This document shows positions 45,426 through 58,775 of a stretch of 64,000 nucleotides of DNA, one piece after another. Position 1 is the first letter of the stretch; each line of letters starts with the position of its first letter. The position numbers were made by a program, and so were the translations under genes. The notes beneath the pieces were generated by a model. The model saw only the letters and a program-made list of their open reading frames with translations. It was not told the origin of the DNA and searched no databases. Origin of the DNA: Callipepla californica brunnescens (lineage: Eukaryota > Chordata > Aves > Galliformes > Odontophoridae); contig JALIRH010000007.1 in NCBI GenBank assembly GCA_023055505.1, positions 13,581,773-13,645,772 on the forward strand, read 5' to 3'.

Positions 45426-45953
45426 TTAGATGATTCTTTGCACACATTAAATAATTTGTGTCTTTTTGCTGAACATCCCTGTGAGTAGATAAAATCCATT
45501 CTCTGAATTGTCATCGGCAAAATTTACAGGGATACTTTGCTCTCAGCCGCAAGTGTACACTTAAGTGTATTTTTCCCCTGTAAAATAATTCAAGAACTTA
45601 AATATTCTCTTGAATTTCCCCTAACTCCTGCTCAAGCTGTCCAGTTTGCACTGAATAGCATACAAATTTGAGGTTTTGCTCTCTTCAGTTCCTCCATTGC
45701 AAATTGCATTCCCAAATCATTAACGTACCCCCAAAACAGAACACTGAGCAAGCTACTGTGCGTTAATTTTGAGTCTTGCAAGTCTCCTGACATTTTTATT
45801 TCCTCGAGAAAAAACAGAAATTATATGTTTAACTGTTAGTTTTACAGTTGAAAAAAAAAAATCAGAAGTATTTTCTCTTATAAGCTAGACCAGTTTGTGG
45901 ACACCGGGGAGTCCTTAAAAGCCAACTTTTCTCAATATTTTACTTTCTTCCAG

Positions 45954-46127
45954 GTGGCTGAGGAAAATAATGTGTCAGTTCCAAATCTTAGCAGACCTAC
46001 ACATTACAGACGTCACCAGAGTCCTAAAACAAACACGCTGTATAAAGATGGAAGTGTTTCAAGAGTTCCCACAATTATGAATTCACCTGATATTCACTTG
46101 AGAAATGTAACAGCTTGGAACAAATGA
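45954..46127 (+). other. Possible orphan terminal exon
   Basis: A strong acceptor (TTTTACTTTCTTCCAG) is followed by 57 open codons in phase 0 ending TGA at 46125-46127. The translated stretch starts VAEENNVSVPNLSRPTHYRR and has an RNVT sequon near its end. I do not recognise it. An in-frame ATG occurs upstream at 45897. It could be a terminal exon of an unseen or non-coding transcript, or chance. Confidence 0.25.
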
Positions 46128-46918
46128 TCTTCTCTGAAATAGCTAGTTGTAGCTGGATTTTCTTATGTGTGTGTATATGTGTGAAGAGGTAAGAAAGCAA
46201 CAGGGTGGGCAGATAGGTTACACAATGTCCTGTTCTGAGCCAAGAAGGGACAGAAATGTTTTCTGGCAGCCCCAGATCTATGACTGCAAATGAGGTAATG
46301 ACTTACAGTCCTAGGTTTTACTCTTCTCTGGTGATTTGTGTTGTAGTACCCATTGATTTAAGTTGTCAACATAAGATACACGAGGAGTGAGTAAGCTCTC
46401 AATAAGTCAAAGCAGATCCCTTCTGCCAGAATTAAGTCCCTTGCTTATGTTATTGAGTCTATTTATACATTATTTCATCAGGAAAATTCCCTTGTGACAC
46501 TCTTCATATTTTCAAGGAGGTCTTGGGAAATCATTGTGATTTCATGAAGATGGTTTAGCCTTTTTTTCTACCTGGATCATAGCAAACATCATTTGTTTTC
46601 TTTTACAGGGAATTTCATAAAAAATATGAATTTTCAACAACATTTTATCCTCATTTAAACAAGGAAAATTCTGTTAATGATACTTGGCTATTTTAAAATG
46701 TTAATAACATTTTTGTATTGTTCTTTTTTTTAACTGTTTACCCTTCTAAATGTCAGTGTTCAGGCATTTTTATCTCTTTCAAAGTGTCTATGTTTTTAAT
46801 TGCCTTGTTATTTTCATCCACAGTACTGTAAAATGATTATATAAAAAAAATATTTTTCACTCATCTAGTATTTAAAAATCTCACCTCTTGTCAAAGATCC
46901 AGAATATCATTGATCGTT

Positions 46919-46964
46919 AATATAATTTAATTTAATTTAATTAATATAATTTAATTTAATTTAA
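46919..46964. repeat. AT-rich direct repeat (TAATT units)
   Basis: A block of the type TATAATTTAATTTAATTTAA occurs twice in a row. Low-complexity sequence. Confidence 0.85.
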
Positions 46965-47937
46965 AAAATCAGAGTGATACATTTCTGGGCATGAGAAAAA
47001 TTATCTACAAAAGATAGGTCCTGAGGGAAATGATAACATGCATGAGGAAACAGAGAAAACAGAAAAGAAAGAGAAACATAAGTTTTACTGCGTAGTAGGG
47101 CTTTAGTTATTTTATACAGCGAGGTATTTTTATTCTTTTTAAAGGTGACTACATTATTTTAAGTCCCATAACTTGAACTGATGCCAGCCTGTCCCTGTTT
47201 AGACTGTTCTTATTTTATAACTTACATCTGTTTCCATTTTATTATTATTATTATTGTATTTCTATTCTTCATTAGTTCCTCTCCTATCTTTTGCTAGGAA
47301 GTGTGTGTCAGGGGAGAGCAATGATCTTCATTCTACCTTTGGACAACTTCCTTAAGGCTCTCCGTCCACACACAGAGGAGTGAAAAGCACTTGAGTACCT
47401 AAACCGAGACCCTAACCCTGGATGGTCTGTATTTTTGCAGACCTCATACCATTCAATAGTGAGACCATTTATTCCAGAGACGCTGCTCTTTCCTTTCTTT
47501 TGTCATCATCCCCTAATTGTTTAGTGGAAGTGATAAAGTGTAGCTCAAGATAGAGTAAAAATTTGTAAGCCCAGCACTTTTTACTCTTCAGTTAATTATG
47601 TGGTTGTGTAATTAAAGTGGCACTATATATTTCCTTATGATTCTGCAAACCTACTGACTCCTACTGATTTTGTAAGGTGCACTGACAAACCATATGCTAT
47701 TTGGGATGACCTAGAGCAACCCGCTAATATAAGAGCTTTGGGAATGAGGAAAGGAGATGGAAGGGTGACAACACTGCATACATACATCCTTGCTTTGAAG
47801 TTTTGTCACAAATGGATCTTCCATTAATCTTTTTCCTACTGCTATTAACAACATTTTTTCATAGCCGTGATCTGTCTGAGAGTTTTCTTAGAGAAAAGCG
47901 GCATTGGCAAATACATAAATGCAGTAAAATTAAGCAT

Positions 47938-48730
47938 GGTGGGCTGACAAGAATCTCAAGAAGTTCAACAAGGAGAAGTGCAAACTCTTCCACTTGGAGA
48001 GGAACAGTACCAGGCACCAGGACATGATGAAGATGCCTAGCTGAAAAGCAGCTCTGCAAAAAATGACCTGGGGGACCTAGTGGACACCTAGGTGAACATG
48101 AGTCAGCGATGTGTCCTTGATATAAGCATAACAGTATTTATGGCTAAATTAAGCTAAGAGGTATTGCCAGAGGGTCAAGAGGTGATCCTTCCCCTCTTCT
48201 TAGCATTGATGAGTCTGTGCCTGGATTGCTAAGTCCAACTCTGGGCCCTCCAGTAAAAGCAACATAGACTTACTGGAAAGAATCCAATGGAAGGCTATCA
48301 AGATGGTCAAAGGACTGGAGCACCTCTCCTGAGAGGTGTTTGATACAGTTGGGACTATTTAGTCTGGAGGAGGCTCGAGGGGGATCTTGTCATATTCTGT
48401 AAATACCTCAAGGGAGAGTGAAAAGAACATGGAGCTAGGCTTGCTCATTGGTACCTAGTGATAGAGGAAGAGGCAGTGGGTATAAATTGGAACATAGAAT
48501 GTTCTCTCTGAACACCACGAAACACTTCTGTGCTGTGCAGGTAACAGAGCACTAACACAGGCTGACCAGAGGCTGTGGAGTCTATTTCTTGGAGATTTTT
48601 GAAAGCCATTTGAATGTGGTCCCGGACACCCTGCTTTGGTTGTCCCTGCTGGAGCAGAGTTTGGCCAGAAGGCCTCAGAGATCCCTTCAAACTCAAGCAT
48701 TCTGTGATGCTGTGATTTTGTGATTCTACA
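47938..48730 (+). mobile_element. CR1 LINE 3' fragment, about 0.8 kb
   Basis: It starts at a degraded GAATCTCAAGAAGTTCAACA motif of ORF2, continues through CCAATGGAAGGCTATCAAGA and GTCTGGAGGAGGCTCGAGGG, and ends with TTCTGTGATGCTGTGATTTT. The reading frame has many stops. Sense orientation, old copy. Confidence 0.85.
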
Positions 48731-49406
48731 GGGAATCTGAGTTACTGCACTAAGGTAAACGTCACAGTAATAAAAATAACTAAAAAATTCTGTCTTGTGA
48801 TAGGGTAGGGTGTCTGCACATATTCCTAAGAGACGAACAAAATGCTGGGTTTGAAGAGCAAATTGATACATGATGTTCATATTTCCTAGAAGTAGAGTTC
48901 TTAACTGTAAGGACATGAACATGTCGTCTTTTTCATCTAAAAGTGTGTCTGAATGAAGTTTGAGGATTATGGAAATTTGTGGAAAGAATTTGTATTATAT
49001 TAGGCACTAACTTCAGCCACTACAATGCAGGTTAGTAATGCATTGTGTACATTGGAAGTGTTCTTTCAGCTGTGTTGCACATATGGTTCATTGATAATCC
49101 AAGTTTTGGATTGTCTGCAAACTGCAAATCTGTGCTTCTGTTTAGAGATCAATTTGTGCATCACTTAAGGAGTGGGCTCCACGTGTTCTGGATTTGTGTC
49201 CAGCTCATTCTATTTGTACCGTGGAGCATGTGTGCACATATTCCTTCCCAGGAAATGCCAATTAAAAGCTGCCTAGACTACAGTTTGCATTACTTGATGC
49301 ATGATGAAGTGAATTAGCAAACAATTCTGGTCTTACAAGCTTTGATAGTTGAGTTACAACTGTTGCAGATATTTTGGAAATGGTACAAGAGAGGAATATT
49401 AAGTTA

Positions 49407-49414
<8 letters not shown>

Positions 49415-49470
<56 letters not shown>

Positions 49471-49476
49471 TATATA
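49415..49476. repeat. (TA)n microsatellite
   Basis: About 46 bases of pure TA are followed by CACACA and another short TA run. It is likely to vary in length between individuals. Confidence 0.95.
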
Positions 49477-49899
49477 GTTTTTTCTTCCCTTCCAAGCAAT
49501 GAGATATTTCAAGGAAAAATAGTTGCTGAGAACAATTAGTAGAATAATTTATAAGCATGCATTTCAAAAAAGTGTTTTTCTGGGCTTACATGAAGAATTT
49601 CTCTTAGTGTTAGTCAGGGGAGCTGCAGGAGAGAGGTCTGACTGTTAGAGTAAGATATCATTTCTAAGCAATTACCTACTGTGTAACAAAGAATATTTTG
49701 CTATTTTGAGCATCATGGGGATGTTCAGTTAGTTATTTAGACAATTATGAATAAACCATATTTATCTGATTATGAATTGCAGGAATTTTCCTTCATAATT
49801 CTTTGCTTTATTAGTTGCTTTACAGTCAGAAATCATGATTGCTGTGTTTTAGTTAACTGAAAAACTGTTCATTGTTGCAGTTACTATTTTATTACTACA

Positions 49900-50422
49900 T
49901 GCTACATGAGTACTGTGTTCAGTTTTGGGCCCCTCACTGCAAGAAAGACACTGAGGCCCTGGAGTGTGTCCAGAGAAGAGCAATTAGCTGTGAAGGATAT
50001 GGAGCACAGGCTTCATGAGGAAAGGCTGAAGGAGCTGGGATTGTTCAGTCTGGAGAAGAGGAAGCTCAGGGAAAATGTTATTGCACCTTGTTATGCTACA
50101 GCTATCAGAAGGGAGGTTGTAGTGAGCTGGGGGTTGGCCTCTTCTCTCTTGTAACTAATGATAGAATGAGAGGGAATGGCTTCAAGTTGCACCAGGAGAG
50201 ATTCAGACTGGATGTTAGGAAATATTTCTCCAAAAGAGTGGTCAGGCACTGGAATGGGCTGCCCAGGGAAGTGGTGGAGTCACCGACACTGGAGGTATTC
50301 AAGGAACGTTCAGACATTGTGTTGGAGAACATGGTTTAGTAAGAACTATTGGTGATAGGTGGACAGTTGGACTGGATGATTTTGTAGGTCTTTTCCAACC
50401 TTGGTGATTCTGTGATTCTATG
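49900..50422 (+). mobile_element. CR1 LINE 3' end, about 0.5 kb
   Basis: It contains GTACTGTGTTCAGTTTTGGG, AGAGATTCAGACTGGATGTT, GGTCAGGCACTGGAATGGGC and the tail GTGATTCTGTGATTCTATG. Sense orientation. A short internal gap or rearrangement lies near 50088. The last two-thirds is well preserved. Confidence 0.92.
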
Positions 50423-53400
50423 TTGGTGATATTTGTGAAAGTTTTGGAATAAAGCTGTATTTTTTTAGAAACAACATTCAGTACATACAGTTTTAAGTGC
50501 TTGGTACATATACAATGTTCAAATAGAAAGCCTTGTTATGAAGTCCAATTGTAATGCCAGGTGTTCATATTCCCCAGCTAGTTCCTCCAATTCTCTGCTG
50601 AAAATACACACTCCAGATCTTCTTCCTTTACTCTGTGTTCCTTTGGAACATTTCCTTCCTGCTCTCGTTGCTCTTTACACCAGAAACAATACAATTCCCC
50701 AGCTTCAGCATATCAACATATTCTTTTATACATTCAATTATGCGCAATTCACATTTTTCAGTTGTGAAAATTCACATATGGTATTGGTGTAACAAGAAAT
50801 TCAGCTGAGTGATCTCTGGTAGGAATGCTGGAGTTATGTTACACTTATGGTGATGGGTAATACTGCCCTAGAATAGGGAATTCCCTGCCATGTCTGGTGA
50901 TATCCTGGATGCACCTCTGAAGATGATTGATACTGAGTGCTGAGCAAAAGGTGCAGATGATCAAGGGGGAGTGAGAATTTTGGAACTGAAGGAGCAACAG
51001 CAGAGCCACCTATAGTGCTTAGGAAGTATGTGGATAACTGCTACTATGTGGTAATTTTATTGTGTTCATTGTATTACTTGTAGCCATGGGACTTTGTTCG
51101 GAGGATATCCAATTAGGAACACTGAAGGAGGAGAGATTAGGCTAGGAAAACCTTGGCAGTAGCAGGAAAATATTAATTACAGGCTGAAAATTACCTCAGT
51201 ACCTCAAGTTCCATCATAAAACCACAGAGCCTTGGGACAGCTCTTTATTTTTCATCTCCTTTGTGACAGTTGGATCTCTGTTTGCATACTTAAAGTTATA
51301 ATCACCCTGTATGTTATTGCTAGGAGGCTGCAGAGATCATGCCTTTTCCTTGCTGTAGTCAGGAAGGGTCTGTTTTTCTCATAACATTATTTTCCACTTG
51401 TCCTGAGAACAACTTATTGCTCCAGTCGTTACCATGGGGACCAGGAAGACTTAAACATATTATTCCACAGAATTTCTGCAGGCTGCTCTATGAGCCTGTA
51501 CAATTCCAGGAGCATGACACCATGTTATATTTATTTATTTAAGATGTTATCTCTTAAGGGAAATCTTATTCTGATTTCTGAACAAGTTAACAAGAATTAG
51601 CAAGTAGCATTAACCATCTTATCAGTTGCTTTTTTTTTCTTCCACTTCTTCATCCCATTTTCTAATGGAATCTCAAACAAACAAACAAACAAACAACAAC
51701 AACAAAAACTTCAAATATTTTTAAAAATCTCTTTATCCAAAAGAAAAGATTACCCTTGATTAAGTTAACAGAATTGTAATTACTTTTGTCTTGCCCTCTT
51801 AGATCTATGGGACATACAGATGTAAAGCTTACAGAAAGTTAACACAATTTCATTTGTGTTCTGGGAGTAGCAGAGCAAGAATCTTTGCCTTGTTATTAGT
51901 CATTAGATCTAAGCTACAATACATGAATGTTGTATTATGTCTAAACCTAGATTTCCTTCAGCAAACGGCTTCAGGGTCAATATTCAGAGATTAAATTAGG
52001 TACTTAAAGTCTGATTAAAGACTGGGTGTCCTGGAGGATTATGGTCCTGTTTATTTTTCAGTGCACCTATTCATTTATGTGTCAGGTGATTGAGGATATT
52101 TCAGTTTTCAGACTTCAAACAGTCCTTTGCTTGGCCTTCAAAATTTCAGGGATCTAAAGCCACTCAGCAGTTCAGAGACTCTTACCCTATGTGTTTAGAA
52201 CGATGCCCCCTTTACGTGGAAACTAGTTGTAAAATTGTCCTGAGGATGAATTAGTTACACCTCTGCTCCTGGCACTGGGATGAGTATTATGATAAATGTT
52301 ATTCTTATTTTCTTGGAAGTGAAATTGAAAAATCTCCAGAAAGGTTCCAAAATTTGTCCCTTGCTTTGAAGATCACATTCTTACGAGAATAACTAGGTCT
52401 CAAACTAGACATCTGCTGAAGCTGACTTTCCCTGGGTATTCTATGTAAAGCTGACCATGTGTTATTTTCTGCTGTGAAGGCACTTCAATGACATTTGTCA
52501 GTCAGGATCAGAGACAAATAAGGTTTCATTTCTGGGCATGGGACAGGACACACAGTAGACACAGCAGGCATCTATTTACAGAAAATTTCCCCGTAAAAAG
52601 GGAACCTTCTTAGAAAAAAAGGCACATGGCTGTCTACTGTGCACTGAACATTCAGGCTTCCCAATGCAATCTAACAAATGTTTTCTCTGTGCTGCAGAGC
52701 TATGTCATACCCATAGTCTTTCCTGTTTTAATTCTCCATTACTACATATTTTGCCTCTGGATTGGAATATGCACGGGCATTTGTGTGGAGAGCTTCACGT
52801 CTTCAGTATTTGCTGGACACTCAGCAGGAACCAAGTTGTGTGCTTAATCTGATAAACCCTCATAGCCCTGACTCTGTGAGCTGTTTGCACTATGAGGTTA
52901 CGTGAGAATTCATGCATACTTGGATGTGATGGGCTTCTAAAAATATCGCACTCTAATGTACATGCACACTGACAGCAGAAATGCCAGACATTCCTCACAG
53001 CTCAAGGCTTTTCTGTTGAATGCATATGAGTACAAAAAAGAAACCAGTTCGAGGAATGAAACCACCACCCAGCAAGGTAGTATTCTAAGAATTCTCTTAG
53101 AGTTTCTTTGCTAATTGTGAATTGCTCATAGATTCTTTGTTTCAGATAGCATGCAGCTGTAGCCTGAAATACTATAGATCTTCTCCTGCCCTTGGCTATC
53201 CACTGAACTTGAGTAATGGTGAAAAAAAATCAAAGGAGTGTTGGAGGGAGAGTTGCCAATCAAAGAAAATTTGCTATTGAAACAAAAAGTGAATCTGCCT
53301 CCCTGTCAAATTTTCCATGGACAAAAGCTTTTTTTTTTTTTTTTCCCTTTGGTACCCACAGTGGCATGGTCTTCATTAAAAAGTCAGTGAGCCAAGGTTA

Positions 53401-54783
53401 CAGCTGTACAGCATTGCCAGCCAACTTTTTGCAGCCAAGTGGTCTAAAGCAGTCCATGAGAGCACAGATGTCTCATAGTATGATTAAGTGAGGAATACAT
53501 GATGAATAGCTATTTCTGTGTCTGTGGGTGAAGTGGGAAATGAGGAGATATCACAGAGGCTATCATAGAATGTAAATAACACAAATAATCCTGGGAATTT
53601 GCTGCCAGTTATATGAGCTACACATTTGATAGCACCTGAAAGACCAGATAGATTAAAATGAGGCTGTCACATGAACTCATCCATGGCCAAGAAGGGCAGG
53701 GAAACATTTACACTCTCACCTTCAGCATCCATCATGCTCACTGCTTCCAGTAAAACCCCCAAAGCTGGAGGAATCTGTTTCCCATTAAAGATGCAACCAT
53801 ATTGTCAAAAAAACAAAAGGAAATTTCATGAAATTTCTGCCAAAACTCACATAACTGCTAAAAAAGATGTTGGCATGGTTCTGTCACCAACCCAGATGTA
53901 GTGTTTTCTGGTAATCTTAAACCTTCAAGTTTCAGCCAAGACCAAAATCCTTGCCCCTCAGCCCATATTTACTAGCAAATATATCCAATATTTTACAATT
54001 GTTGGAATTGACCGTTGCATTTTTTCTTATTATTTCTTTAGAACTTACAAGTGATGTATGGAGTAAACTATTTTTAGAGAGTACATAATTTTTGTTGCTT
54101 CAAAATTTTCCAGATTTCCAGGGCACATAAACTTTGGTGAACCTTATTAACACTGTCCAGCCTAACCACTATCCATGGGCTTCTCCTGATCCCTGTGCAT
54201 GGGGCTCAGGTCCCAGCTCAGCCTGGGACCTTGCCCTAACAGTTTAGCAGCTAAGTTTGTTTGCAACCATTTCTCTGGCACTGTCTTCTTTTCCTCCTTG
54301 GCAGAATGCCCTGGTTGAATCCTAAAACTGCATCTGGGACTGCTGGTGGACCTTGCAACTGGCCCACAGCTCAGCCTCTTTGCTTAACCCCTGTGAGACT
54401 GGAGGTGAGGTAATGCTTCAACTGGTCATCTTCAACTCAGATGACCTTAGACAGTAACTGGCCCCTGACATCAGGTTTTTATCAGCAGATTTGTTTATGT
54501 ATTTTTATAAAGAAGCTCATTTTATGTATTTCACCTTTGAAATTCTATCTGGTAGTTACACTCTGATTCTGCCTTTAAAGAAACAGAGAGATTTTCAAGC
54601 TCTATGTCACTCAGCTCTTAAATGTGGTGTAAACAACCTTCACACAAATGTAAGTGGGTACCCACTATAGTGAAAAAAACATTACTGGCTTGGACATTCC
54701 TCAGTATTTGACAATAGCTCTGCATTTTCAGAGAGCCTTCTCCTGCGAAGTATTTTGCTCTGGAGGATGAGCTAAGCAGTTAA

Positions 54784-54860
54784 TAGAATCATAGAATGGC
54801 TTGGGTTGGAAGGTATCTCAAAGATCATCTGATTCCATGTCCCTTGCTGCAGGAAGGGTA
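54784..54860 (-). mobile_element. CR1 LINE 3' terminal fragment, antisense
   Basis: TAGAATCATAGAATGGCTTG followed by GGTTGGAAGG and TCAAAGATCATCTGATTCCA is the reverse complement of the last 75 or so bases of CR1, including the ATTCTATG tail. Confidence 0.9.
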
Positions 54861-56139
54861 ATGTTGTCATGGATGAACTGTTTACACAGAACCTGTTCCT
54901 GATACACTCAGAAGAGAGAACAAATCATATTGACCAAAAGCCTTTAATAGGAATGAGCGCTAGAAATACACTCATTCTGTTCACTATTCTTCATTACTCT
55001 TAAAGATAGAAAATATTAAGTCAGGCCCAATAGCATCAGCTCCCACTCATTGCTACTGAGAGTCCACTGAAATTGCTGCACTGCCTGCTGCTTTGAAGCA
55101 TTCTGTGCTACAACTGGTGTAAACTACTTATGCTGGTCATACATATTAGAAAATGAATAGGAATTATTTTTTTATCTGTTGATGTGCATGCTAATATCCC
55201 TGTTCTGAGTCCAATTTTAATCTCCAGGGCAGAATGTAACTATGTGCTATTTCTTCCCAGAGAATTTCTAGAAAAAACTCTTTATGGTACAAAATATTTC
55301 TCTCCCATAGAAAAACAATATTATATATGCTTGGAGGAAGAATAAATGCCCAAATGATGTGCCATATGTTACTTTTAATGTAATACTTCTGGAACCCACC
55401 TAAATTTGCTTATTGTACAACTATTTCTGCAATTCTACTTACGTATCAACAAAAGCCAAGCTAAAAGTGCTTTCCTCTAATCTATCACTTGACTATACAA
55501 AACTCAGGACCTAAGTCAGCTATCTTCTTTCCAGTTTTAAAGAACTTAAAGGGAATAGGAAAAATCACTACACAGGTGCTTGAAGAAAAAGAGCCATCTT
55601 GTCCCTTATTTTTAGCCAAACCATGTGTGATCGAGTATCTGAGTAGTCTCAGACTTAGAAACCAGACAACAGCTAAGGTTCCTCTTATTCCCTAATTAAA
55701 ATGTTAAACACACTGGATAATTCATTTATCCACTCCAGAACCATCCTTCAAATTTCTTCTTTAACTAGCATGGATAAATATTATCCTTGTCTATAAAATT
55801 GTCCATACAAATTAGAATTGTATGTAAACAGAATGTAATAAGAGATAGGGCAAGAACAGTATCACATCAGAAGCTTTTTGGATTGATTCTTGCTTGTGCT
55901 AACATGACCTATTGCTAATCTAAACCGATGGCTAAAAGAAGATCCATCATGATCCAGGTGTCAGTTCCAGTATTATTCAATGAATAGTGGGCATACTGAA
56001 GAATTTATTTTCTTCCTTTCTATGGCTGAGTTTTATATGCTTAGTGACAGTTTGTTTACTCTCCTCAGCCTTATGTAGATTACCCAGTACTAAGTCCTTA
56101 ATTTTTTTTCTAATGGGACAAATTTTTAAGACCTTTAGT

Positions 56140-56245
56140 CATTCTGGTCACTTGTCTGGACTAACCCACATTCCTCTTGATCTGCAGTGCCCAAAAATGG
56201 ACACAGTGCTCCAGCTGAGATCATACCACTGACAAGCAAAATGAG
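56140..56245 (-). mobile_element. CR1 LINE fragment, antisense, degenerate
   Basis: GTGCCCAAAAATGGACACAG and TGCTCCAGCTGAGATCATAC resemble the reverse complement of the CR1 ORF2 segment seen at 13560-13600. The limits are uncertain. Confidence 0.6.
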
Positions 56246-57574
56246 AGTTACTTCATGTGTTTTGAAGACAAAACTATTGTTTATCTATCACAGCACAGTA
56301 TGTTCTGTTGTTTTTTTTCATCAGTAGCATAGCACTTAACAATTTTCTACTTGTGACACGGTGTGGTTTGCGACCTTATTTTGTATCACCAGAGACAATA
56401 ATTATTCATCCTGTTGTTATATAGCAAATTGCTCTTATATGCAGAGCTTGACATTCATTCTGGCTGAACTGCACTGTATTCTTTCCTTGACAATTTCTAT
56501 AAAATTCCTCAGTAATTCTGCTTTAAGGCTATTTTTAGAACCACTCTTGTTAACAGATAGCAGCCAAAGGCATTGTCAGTGATGGCTCATTACTTTAGGT
56601 AATGTTTGCAGTGTCATTTCTGTCACTCTGCATTAGCTCAGATGCTGATAGCACCAAAGACGCCTCCATTCAGATACTTTAAAACAGATACCTATCAGCA
56701 CATTAGGTGTCTAAAGTTCCACTTCATGCAATGAAAATTCACTTTAATGTGCTTTCTGGTTGTTAAAGGATTATTTGTTTAACCTTCCCATCAGCACAGT
56801 GGTTTCAGAGAGTCATCTGAGATGTCTTAGGCTGACTCAGATTGCACAGCAGAATGACAGAGGGGGTACAGGCCTCAGGGCAGGCTGGCTGCCTTGACAG
56901 TAGCAGGATTACAAACAGGAGATCCTAGGACCTTACAAATGGCACTAGATCCTTCCTATAAAATGAATCAAGCCCTACTCAATTAATGGAGGAGGTTTGA
57001 AGCACTATCCCGGCTAAAGGCTGCACATACTCTATGAACTTCTCTGAAAAGAGAAAACAGGACACTGGGATTAGGACGGAAAAGGTGGGGGATTTCACAA
57101 AGATCCTGGGACATCTTGTTTAATGTGACGGACTTTCTCCTTGTTATGGAGAAAAATAAAATCCATGACAAGGAATATCTTGAATTACCTAGCAAATAAC
57201 ATTTAAAGTTGTAAGATTATTACATGTATTTACTGAGGGATAAACAATTTTACCTTAATTCAGTTGAGTTACTTGCCAAAGTTTAAACAATGACTGGGAT
57301 TTTTTCTTCAAATACAATGATCTTTTATAATCTGTGATTAAAGAGGTCTTCACTTGGTAGAAAACTGCAGAAATGCTCAGAATTCTCCAGGAGTCCTAAT
57401 ATCATATATTTTATGATAATTCTGAATTGAATTTACTGAACGTTATATTTCATTTTAAAGAAGAAAAGTATTTGGAATCAATTTGTGGATCATTAATCTT
57501 TAAAAGTTTCTACAGAATTTCAGTTTCAGGAATGATTGTTCTAAACTCCATACTTTTCTGAGTATTATAATTAT

Positions 57575-57750
57575 AGCATCATAGAATATCCCAAGTTGGA
57601 AGTGAGGAATAAAGATCCATGAGTCCAGCTCATGGCTTCAGACAGGCCTACATAAAAATCAAACCCTGTATCTGAGAACTGTCCGAATGTTCCTTGAACT
57701 CTGGGTGTCCAAAGCTGCCCTCTGAAAAGGGGTTCAGGCCTGCTGCCTTG
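57575..57750 (-). mobile_element. CR1 LINE 3' end, antisense
   Basis: ATCATAGAATATCCCAAGTT, followed by TCCTTGAACTCTGGGTGTCC and TGCCTTGGGAATATCAC, is the reverse complement of a CR1 tail. About 175 bases. Confidence 0.82.
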
Positions 57751-57984
57751 GGAATATCACTGTCTGAGAGATGTCTGGATACAGGAGAATACAGAAAACT
57801 TGATGACATTCATCTGGAAATAAAATTACTGCTCTTTACTGCAGTGGATGTTTAATCTGATTTTAACAAGACTTTAATTCAAACTTCTATATAATTCCTG
57901 TAAAATTTTTGATGTGCAGTCTGAATGGGTGGACCTTTTTGGTCTCAAAAGAAAGTGATTATCACTTGTGGGTGATTACAATTT

Positions 57985-58775
57985 TTGCTCCTGTGCAGTT
58001 GATAACAAGGTCAGTGCTGTTAACCGTCTTCAGCAACAACCTGGACAATAGTACAGATTCACCAAATTCATAAAATTAAGGCAAGTAGCCAATATGCTAC
58101 ACATTGACCTGGAAAAATTGGAACAATTGGACTCCTGAAGCTCAGTAAAGTCAAAAACAAATCCTTCTCCTTTGACAGGACAGAACTGGGCAATGGTATA
58201 GACTGGAAAGTGACCAGCTTGGTAATAAAGGATTTGGGAGTCTCACTGTATGAGTAACTTTTGCATGCTTACAGCACATGGACACTGCATGATGGTCTGT
58301 GTTAGCCGGTGTATAATGGGTAGGTCAAAGGAAGTGATTATTTCATTCTGTCTAGCATTTACTAAAATTACATGGGGAATCCTGGGACCAATTTTGGTAC
58401 TCCAATGACAAAAGAAATATTAAAAACCCAGAGCAAGTCTAACAGACATTCACCTAAGATAGAAAGTTGCACAGAAATTATAAGATGCTAAAGTGTTGGA
58501 CGTGTTCATTCCAGTGAAGAATAGGAAAAGGATAGATATCAAATTGTGATTTTCAACTGAGTAAGAAGGACAGGTTTAAACTCCTTTTAGATACACTCAG
58601 TGGAAGAAGGCAGATGGATTTGAGTATAAAGTTTTCATTATGGCAGTCATAAAGCGCCATAGCAATTGTCCTGAGAGGCTGTGGGGTGTACATTCTTAAG
58701 ATGATCAGAAGTTAAGACTCAAGCAAAATGATTTGGCTTGGAAGATCATGCAGCTCTGAGCAGGGTGTTAGATAG
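57985..58775 (+). mobile_element. Old CR1 LINE fragment, about 0.8 kb
   Basis: Degraded sense-strand CR1 ORF2 and 3' UTR motifs are in order: GACCTGGAAAAATTGGAACA, AAGGATTTGGGAGTCTCACT, TTGTCCTGAGAGGCTGTGGG and TGGCTTGGAAGATCATGCAG. Divergent from the other copies and thus old. Confidence 0.7.

Noticed and set aside
54110..54420. A higher-GC stretch resembling processed or repeat-derived sequence
   Set aside because: No CR1 or LTR motif, no open frame of interest and no poly-A tail. Left unannotated.
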